A stretch of 6,491 nt of DNA from DUMC01 sp035362115 (lineage in GTDB: Bacteria; Bacillota; Clostridia; Acetivibrionales; DUMC01), in contig DAOSDD010000238.1 in the NCBI GenBank assembly GCA_035362115.1, forward strand, positions 1 through 6,491. The letters run 5' to 3'. The notes beneath the pieces were generated by a model, which was not told the origin of the DNA, did not search any database, and saw only the letters and a list, made by a program, of their open reading frames with translations. The position numbers and the translations under genes were made by a program. Below are positions 1 to 4,219 of this stretch, piece after piece (position 1 is the stretch's first letter; the number at the start of each line of letters is the position of its first letter).

Positions 1-218
1 ACGATGAACACCAAGAAAGCCTGCTGTAGCCACATATAGCTGACTAATTGTTTTAATTCTATAGGTGGGGTTTGTACGGCACTTTGGTAAAAGGCTTCAT
101 AAATCATGATAAACATGAAACCCCAGAAGAATTGTGTTGCTACACCCGCTAATGCCGCAACCCTATATTGCATTCCATTTATAAGACGCATTTTAAATAC
201 TGAAAAATATGCTTTCAT
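1..218 (-). CDS. ABC-2 type exporter permease C, N-terminal part (COG4587-like), cut by the window edge
   Basis: Only the first 72 codons are present; the gene continues left of position 1. The protein starts MKAYFSVFKMRLINGMQYR, closely resembling the start of permease A (MKAYFYMVKIRMQLSLTYR). A hydrophobic stretch at about residues 22-44 is probably the first transmembrane helix, and a second begins near residue 60. The start at 218 is backed by a G-rich Shine-Dalgarno (GGGGGGAG) a few bases upstream, and it lies 17 bp after the ATPase B stop, so the two are surely co-transcribed. By family knowledge it would be the membrane half of an ABC exporter, pairing with ATPase B and probably with a second permease outside the window. 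The family call is an inference from similarity to permease A and from position; substrate unknown. Confidence 0.85.
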   Translation of the reverse strand, partial: MKAYFSVFKMRLINGMQYRVAALAGVATQFFWGFMFIMIYEAFYQSAVQTPPIELKQLVSYMWLQQAFLVFI

Positions 219-235
219 GCCTCTCCCCCCTTATT

Positions 236-1213
236 TCATATCTCATACTCTTTATATAACTGCACGATAATTTCTTCTATGGGCGGGTTTTCCACAGTGA
301 CATCCGACAACTCAAGCTGCTCCGCTAGAGCGGATATAACTTCTGAAACACTTATCTCCTGTGTATCGATATACAAGCTTGCTCTTTGAGGCAGCCAGGA
401 TAATATTTTAGTTCCTTGTATTTCGGGTAGTGTGCTGTTTTCCATGAACTCAACCGTAATAGTTTTATTCGTTCCAAATCTACTACGCAATTTGTTCAAG
501 CTGCCATCATATAATATTTTACCCTTGCCAATAAGCAGGATTCGCTCAGCCAGAGCCTCAATATCATTCATATCATGAGTAGTCAGTATAACTGTAACCT
601 TTTTTTCTTTGTTGATACTTTTTATAAACTGCCGAACTGCAATCTTTGAAACAGCATCCAGACCAATAGTTGGTTCATCCAGAAAAAGTATTTTAGGGCT
701 ATGCAGTAATGATGCAGCAATTTCGCAGCGCATTCTCTGACCAAGACTTAACTGACGGACAGGGCTGTTTATGAAATTGCTTAAATCAAGAGTTTCAACA
801 AGCATATCAACATTCTTTTTGTATTCATCATAAGGTATATTATATATGTCTTTCAGCAGTTCAAAGGAATCCACTACCGGAACATCCCACCAGAGCTGTG
901 ATCTTTGTCCAAAAACCACACCAATATTCTTAACATGCAAAACCCGCTCCTTCCATGGAGTATGATTCATTATTCTGCATATACCTTTATCCGGCACTAA
1001 AATACCGCTCATCACTTTTATGGTTGTTGATTTTCCGGCACCATTGGGTCCGATATATCCAACAATTTCGCCTTCATCAATTTTGAAAGATACATCATCA
1101 AGTGCCTGAATTTCTGTGTATTCTCGATAAAACAGTGATTTTACCGCAGCTTTAAAGCCTGCTGTACGCTTTGGAACCATAAATGTTTTACTCAAACCTT
1201 CAACAGTAATCAT
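236..1213 (-). CDS. ABC transporter ATP-binding protein B (NatA-like, COG4586 type)
   Basis: This 325-residue cytoplasmic ATPase would power an ABC-2 type exporter. All nucleotide-binding motifs are visible: Walker A GPNGAGKST (residues 55-63), Q-loop glutamine in FGQRSQLWWD (about 103), signature LSLGQ (155-159), Walker B ILFLDE with catalytic Glu180, D-loop GLDA, and switch His213 in TTHD. An extension of about 80 residues follows the ATPase core, ending in the acidic motif NPPIEEIIVQLY, as in ATPase A and typical of this subfamily. The chosen start gives MITVEGLSKTF, which aligns with MALIEVKNLSKEY of ATPase A and has GGGGG four bases upstream. An in-frame ATG at 1261 would add 16 residues with no counterpart in ATPase A. 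It lies 63 bp after permease B and 17 bp before permease C. It is a clear paralogue of ATPase A, equal in length. Substrate unknown. Confidence 0.95.
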   Translation of the reverse strand: MITVEGLSKTFMVPKRTAGFKAAVKSLFYREYTEIQALDDVSFKIDEGEIVGYIGPNGAGKSTTIKVMSGILVPDKGICRIMNHTPWKERVLHVKNIGVVFGQRSQLWWDVPVVDSFELLKDIYNIPYDEYKKNVDMLVETLDLSNFINSPVRQLSLGQRMRCEIAASLLHSPKILFLDEPTIGLDAVSKIAVRQFIKSINKEKKVTVILTTHDMNDIEALAERILLIGKGKILYDGSLNKLRSRFGTNKTITVEFMENSTLPEIQGTKILSWLPQRASLYIDTQEISVSEVISALAEQLELSDVTVENPPIEEIIVQLYKEYEI

Positions 1214-1276
1214 ATTTCCCCCATTGCAATTAATATGCCATCTGTAAAGTACCTGTAACAATATCGTTTTCTTTTA

Positions 1277-2092
1277 TCATGACCCTGAACTGTCATAATG
1301 CTTCAACCCTTTTTTGAACACCATCATGGACATAAAATATACTAAGATACCGATTCCCAATGTCCACACGCAAAGGCTTCCCGGAAAGGTAAAATAAGTA
1401 TTCATGCCCAAAAGCTCACTTACGGGATAAAAACAGATGAATGCCAGCGGAACACAAAATGTAAAGATAAATTGAATAATCGTCGGATAGATGCTGACAG
1501 GATACATAACATTTTTTTCCATTAATGTAAGACTGATGGTTATTAATGAGCCGCTTCGTTTTGTCCAGAAGGCGATTGAGCCCACAGCTATGTAAACGGC
1601 ACCACGGATCAGGGTTCCTCCGATGATTACCAGTAAAATTTTAAAAGTATTGATCAACGTCCATTGAAAGGATATTTGAATGCACCCATATGCAAAGACA
1701 ATTGTCGCAGGGATAAGGTCTGTTATGCCAATCATGTTAAAATAACTGAAGGCAAACTGGAAAAACACATTCAGCGGGCGCAGCAGATAACGGCCAAAGC
1801 CCCCTTCTGTAACAGCCCAGCCGATACCCCACGTTTGAATGAAGAAAATGATGGAAAGACCATGGGTTATAGAACCCAGACCATATAAAAATGCCACCTG
1901 GCCGAAATTCCAGCCATTGATGGTCTGAAATTGGTCAATGAGAGCTTTCAAGGTCCATGCACCGACTAAAAATTGCATGGGGTTTGAGATAATCCAACTG
2001 AACAAAAACATCGGATATTCCATCTGGCTTTGTAAGGTAAGCTTGAGGTATAAGCACCCTACATCCAAATGGTGCAGTATTTTTTTTATCAT
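1277..2092 (-). CDS. ABC-2 type exporter permease B (COG3694-like)
   Basis: This integral membrane protein of 271 residues begins MIKKILHHLD. About six hydrophobic segments are visible, near residues 27-45, 66-86, 115-140, 150-175, 204-223 and 238-258. A cytoplasmic loop carries GRYLLRPLN (100-108), the 'LLRPLN' motif typical of these permeases, and the C-terminus GLKHYDSSGS fits the family's usual end. It should pair with permease A and ATPase A as the second, non-identical membrane subunit. The start is uncertain by two codons. ATG at 2098 shares its A with the stop of permease A (TGATG), but GGGAGG is then only 3 bases away; ATG at 2092 has a 9-base spacer and is preferred. A longer in-frame reading from 2176 overlaps permease A and is not credible. 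Substrate unknown. Confidence 0.93.
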   Translation of the reverse strand: MIKKILHHLDVGCLYLKLTLQSQMEYPMFLFSWIISNPMQFLVGAWTLKALIDQFQTINGWNFGQVAFLYGLGSITHGLSIIFFIQTWGIGWAVTEGGFGRYLLRPLNVFFQFAFSYFNMIGITDLIPATIVFAYGCIQISFQWTLINTFKILLVIIGGTLIRGAVYIAVGSIAFWTKRSGSLITISLTLMEKNVMYPVSIYPTIIQFIFTFCVPLAFICFYPVSELLGMNTYFTFPGSLCVWTLGIGILVYFMSMMVFKKGLKHYDSSGS

Positions 2093-2097
2093 ACACA

Positions 2098-2889
2098 TCA
2101 ACCTCCCTGTATCAGGACATTTTTCAGAGCCCTGTTTTTCATGATTCTGTAACCGCCGTAAAGAATCAGTACCCACATAAGCTGAATTTCTATTCCGAAC
2201 AGTGCTTCACCCATTGTGAATTTTCCCACATAAATGCCCAGAGGCTGTTGATAGGTATAGATAAAGGGCAAAAAGGAGAACACTTTCTGAATCCACACAG
2301 GGAAAAACCAGACAGGGATAATGCTGCCTGACAGCAGGCGGATGATCATTTCCTTAATGTTGCCGAGAGGGCCTAAATTAATGACCCAAAAATTAATCAT
2401 GCCAAATAGCACTCCCATCAACCACATAATAAGAAAGCTGAAAGCAGTGCTTACCATAAACAGCAAAAGATGGGTTGGAGAGGCTGGCAATGGGAGCTGA
2501 ATAAATAGAGCTGCAATAAGCAGCAATGGAAGAATTCGTTGTATCACGGCATTCAGCGCATTTCCTACATCATTAAAAAAATACATTGCAAATATATTAA
2601 TCGGTTTCAAAATGTCTATTGCAATATCCCCCCGTCTAATTCGGGAACGTAGACCGTTTTCCACATCATAATAGAAAATGCAGCTTATCAGCACGCTCAT
2701 AATGGAATAGGTAAGCATTTGCTTCATATTGACACCGGAAACTGTAGTTTTGTTTGCATAAAGCACGCGCCATAAAAACGAGTTTGCGATTAAGATGACG
2801 ATTTGAACGAAGATAGAAGTAATAAATTCAAACCTGTACGTCAAAGATAGCTGCATCCTAATTTTAACCATATAAAAATAGGCTTTCAT
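2098..2889 (-). CDS. ABC-2 type exporter permease A (COG4587-like)
   Basis: This is a 263-residue polytopic membrane protein. Hydrophobic segments lie near residues 22-44, 57-75, 112-132, 140-170 (one or two helices), 182-204 and 229-248, giving the six-helix pattern of ABC-2 permeases. The loop motif GDIAIDILKPIN (87-98) corresponds to the 'LLRPLN' loop of permease B, so the two are distant relatives and likely form a heterodimer energised by ATPase A. The start at 2889 has an ideal AAGGAGG six bases upstream. The last codons (Leu-Ile-Gln-Gly-Gly-stop) also contain the ribosome-binding site of permease B, which implies coupled translation. The gene is 75 bp downstream of ATPase A. The direction (export) is inferred from family; the substrate is unknown. 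Confidence 0.93.
   Translation of the reverse strand: MKAYFYMVKIRMQLSLTYRFEFITSIFVQIVILIANSFLWRVLYANKTTVSGVNMKQMLTYSIMSVLISCIFYYDVENGLRSRIRRGDIAIDILKPINIFAMYFFNDVGNALNAVIQRILPLLLIAALFIQLPLPASPTHLLLFMVSTAFSFLIMWLMGVLFGMINFWVINLGPLGNIKEMIIRLLSGSIIPVWFFPVWIQKVFSFLPFIYTYQQPLGIYVGKFTMGEALFGIEIQLMWVLILYGGYRIMKNRALKNVLIQGG
2102..2107 (-). promoter_or_regulatory. Ribosome-binding site of permease B, inside the 3' end of permease A
   Basis: GGGAGG on the minus strand is part of the last Gln-Gly-Gly codons of permease A. The spacer to ATG 2098 is 3 bases and to ATG 2092 is 9 bases. This favours 2092 as the start, although the TGATG overlap at 2098 also fits translational coupling. Confidence 0.75.
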
Positions 2890-2895
2890 CGGTTT

Positions 2896-2902
2896 CCTCC
2901 TT
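2896..2902 (-). promoter_or_regulatory. Strong ribosome-binding site of permease A
   Basis: AAGGAGG on the minus strand lies six bases before the ATG at 2889, a near-ideal Shine-Dalgarno. It is much stronger than the site of ATPase A just upstream in the operon, so permease A may be translated more efficiently than the ATPase. Confidence 0.85.
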
Positions 2903-2914
2903 GTATCAAATGAT

Positions 2915-2948
2915 TTTATGTACTGTTTATTATTATTTATGTACTGTT
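2915..2948. repeat. Two direct copies of a 13-bp sequence with a 21-bp period
   Basis: TTTATGTACTGTT occurs at 2915-2927 and again at 2936-2948 (plus-strand reading), separated by an A+T-only spacer of 8 bp. The pair fills most of the 75-bp gap between ATPase A and permease A. A 21-bp period is two helical turns, so both copies face the same side of the helix. Function unknown: it may be a protein-binding site, an mRNA feature, or a chance duplication. Confidence 0.7.
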
Positions 2949-2964
2949 ATTTTTTGTAATTGAT

Positions 2965-3942
2965 TTAGGTTTTACTGTAAACCTCACGGATGATTTCGTC
3001 GATATTCGGTTCTTCCAGACTCAGATCCTTGAAAGTATAATTTACTGAAAGATCCGATATCAGATCTGCTGCAGTGATTTTGGTATTGTCAAACTGAAGC
3101 CAGACTCTGGAAATCTCTTGTTTGATCACTTTCGCTTTTTCATGCTTGATTTCAGGCACTTCATCATAGAATTCCAGAACCAGCTGTCTATAAGGAGAAA
3201 TGCGTTTAATCAGTTCATGTAAGGAGCCATCTTCTACAATCCGACCATGGTTTATGATGATGATTCTGTCACAGAGCTGCTGGATATCATCCAGATCGTG
3301 CGTGGTCAGAATGATTGTCGTTTGAAATTTTAGGTTGATATCCCGGATGAATTTGCGGATTGCATATTTAACCTCTACATCCAGTCCGATGGTCGGCTCA
3401 TCTAAAAACAGAATTGGCGGAGAATGGAGAATTGCGGCAGCAAGGTCCCCCCTCATTCTTTGACCCAGAGAAAGCTGGCGCACAGGGGTATCTATGATTT
3501 CATTTATTTTCAATATTTCATTCATTACGGCCAGATTACTTTTGTAAGTTTCATCAGGAATCTGATAGATGCGCTTGAGCAGTTCAAATGATTCCCCCAG
3601 GCGTAGATCCCAATAGAGCTGTGAGCGCTGCCCGAAGACAACACCGAGATTTTTTACAACCTGCTGGCGGTCTTTTTGGGGCGAAATTCCGTTGATAAGA
3701 ATACTTCCCTTGGTGGGAGCCAGGATTCCGCTCATCATCTTAATGGTGGTACTTTTGCCTGCGCCATTAGGGCCAATATATCCGACGATTTCTCCTTTGT
3801 CGATCGAAAAGCTGATATCATTTACTGCGTTCACGATTGTAGTCTCACGGTGGAGCAAACCTGCAAAAGCACCACGCAGACCACTTTTTTTCTTAACTAC
3901 CTTGTATTCCTTAGATAGGTTTTTAACTTCGATTAAAGCCAT
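2965..3942 (-). CDS. ABC transporter ATP-binding protein A (NatA-like, COG4586 type)
   Basis: This is the first gene of the minus-strand operon: 325 residues, a cytoplasmic ATPase that should drive permeases A and B. Motifs seen: Walker A GPNGAGKST (57-65), Q-loop Gln105 in FGQRSQLYWD, signature LSLGQ (157-161), Walker B ILFLDE with Glu182, D-loop GLDV, and switch His215 in TTHD. The residue run KKKSGLRGAFAGLLHRETTIVNA before the first conserved strand, and a C-terminal extension ending EEPNIDEIIREVY, are both shared in form with ATPase B and set this subfamily apart from short drug-exporter ATPases. The start at 3942 has only a weak purine-rich site (AGAAAGAAGA), but no better start exists near the conserved N-terminus. 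A promoter lies about 100 bp upstream. Specificity cannot be judged from sequence. Confidence 0.95.
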   Translation of the reverse strand: MALIEVKNLSKEYKVVKKKSGLRGAFAGLLHRETTIVNAVNDISFSIDKGEIVGYIGPNGAGKSTTIKMMSGILAPTKGSILINGISPQKDRQQVVKNLGVVFGQRSQLYWDLRLGESFELLKRIYQIPDETYKSNLAVMNEILKINEIIDTPVRQLSLGQRMRGDLAAAILHSPPILFLDEPTIGLDVEVKYAIRKFIRDINLKFQTTIILTTHDLDDIQQLCDRIIIINHGRIVEDGSLHELIKRISPYRQLVLEFYDEVPEIKHEKAKVIKQEISRVWLQFDNTKITAADLISDLSVNYTFKDLSLEEPNIDEIIREVYSKT

Positions 3943-3985
3943 TTTTTATCATCTTCTTTCTTGTATCAATAGCCTAAATGGTCAT

Positions 3986-4033
3986 AATGTAAAAGCTTAT
4001 CGTTCCGAATCAGCCTCTTTGCATAATTACATT
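3986..4033 (-). other. Possible stem-loop in the ABC operon leader
   Basis: AATGTAA (3986-3992) and TTACATT (4027-4033) are exact inverted repeats with a 34-base loop, lying within the predicted untranslated leader of about 97 nt. A weaker inner pairing (AAA..GCT with AGCTTT) can extend it. The stem is A+T-rich, no U-run follows, and no known riboswitch is recognised, so this is only a candidate structure. Confidence 0.3.
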
Positions 4034-4045
4034 TTTATATGGAAA

Positions 4046-4075
4046 ATTATTTCACAATACACTCATATTTGTCAA
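4046..4075 (-). promoter_or_regulatory. Sigma-A type promoter of the ABC transporter operon
   Basis: On the minus strand, TTGACA (4070-4075) is a perfect -35 box and AATAAT (4046-4051) matches the -10 consensus at five of six positions, with an 18-bp spacer. Transcription would start near 4039, leaving a leader of about 97 nt before the ATPase A start at 3942. No other promoter of this quality is seen before the five minus-strand genes, so they probably form one transcript. Confidence 0.75.
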
Positions 4076-4130
4076 GAAGATTTCGTGCTTAATCCCAGGT
4101 ATCTCCACAAATTGTAGTGTTAAGAATTAT

Positions 4131-4160
4131 TTGACTTTCAAAGCAAACATAGGATATAAT
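4131..4160 (+). promoter_or_regulatory. Sigma-A type promoter of the nuclease-helicase gene
   Basis: TTGACT (4131-4136) and a perfect TATAAT (4155-4160) are separated by 18 bp. The start of transcription is expected near 4167, giving a leader of about 53 nt. The -35 boxes of this and the divergent ABC promoter are 55 bp apart. The predicted start point lies just before the palindrome at 4171-4184. Confidence 0.85.
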
Positions 4161-4170
4161 ATAAGGCATT

Positions 4171-4184
4171 CGAACATGGGTTCG
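4171..4184. promoter_or_regulatory. Probable LexA (DinR) SOS box
   Basis: CGAACATGGGTTCG is a perfect inverted repeat (CGAAC / GTTCG) around a 4-base centre. The known Bacillus-type LexA consensus is CGAACRNRYGTTYC; this site matches 12 of 14 positions, including the whole GAAC-N4-GTTC core, and misses only the central Y and the last base. It sits 10 bp past the -10 box, roughly +5 to +18, where a bound repressor would block initiation. The gene it controls belongs to a DNA-repair helicase class, which supports the call. A 5-bp RNA hairpin is the alternative reading. Confidence 0.7.
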
Positions 4185-4205
4185 TAATATCTTGAGAAAT
4201 TGTAT

Positions 4206-4211
4206 AAAGGG
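4206..4211 (+). promoter_or_regulatory. Ribosome-binding site of the nuclease-helicase gene
   Basis: AAAGGG lies 8 bases before the ATG at 4220, a good position. It decides the start, since no other in-frame ATG occurs before residue 47, which is already inside the nuclease domain. Confidence 0.7.
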
Positions 4212-4219
4212 TACAGAAC

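Noticed and set aside
1214..1261. N-terminal extension of ATPase B by 16 residues from an ATG at 1261
   Set aside because: The added residues have no counterpart in ATPase A, and the ATG at 1213 has a G-rich ribosome site and restores the conserved N-terminus.
1214..1276. Internal promoter before ATPase B
   Set aside because: TTGTTA and TATTAA-like boxes exist but their spacing (about 20 bp) and match are poor; no better evidence was found.
1275..1297. Short inverted repeat ATGAC / GTCAT at the end of permease B as a terminator
   Set aside because: The stem is 5 bp and the downstream bases are A-rich rather than a U-run, so it is not a rho-independent terminator.
1664..2144. Plus-strand short open frames opposite permease B
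   Set aside because: They are antisense shadows of a well-supported membrane protein gene with no independent evidence.
2099..2176. N-terminal extension of permease B from an ATG at 2176
   Set aside because: It would overlap permease A by about 79 bases, reads a charged sequence unlike a permease start, and there is a proper start at 2092 or 2098.
2967..2984. Inverted repeat AGGTTT / AAACCT at the end of ATPase A as a terminator
   Set aside because: The stem is only 6 bp, A+T-rich and within the last codons, and no U-run follows on the minus strand; the operon clearly continues.
3676..4117. Two plus-strand open frames opposite the ATPase A start and the intergenic region
   Set aside because: They are antisense to the conserved Walker A region, have no ribosome site or family resemblance, and arise from the strong coding constraint of the true gene.
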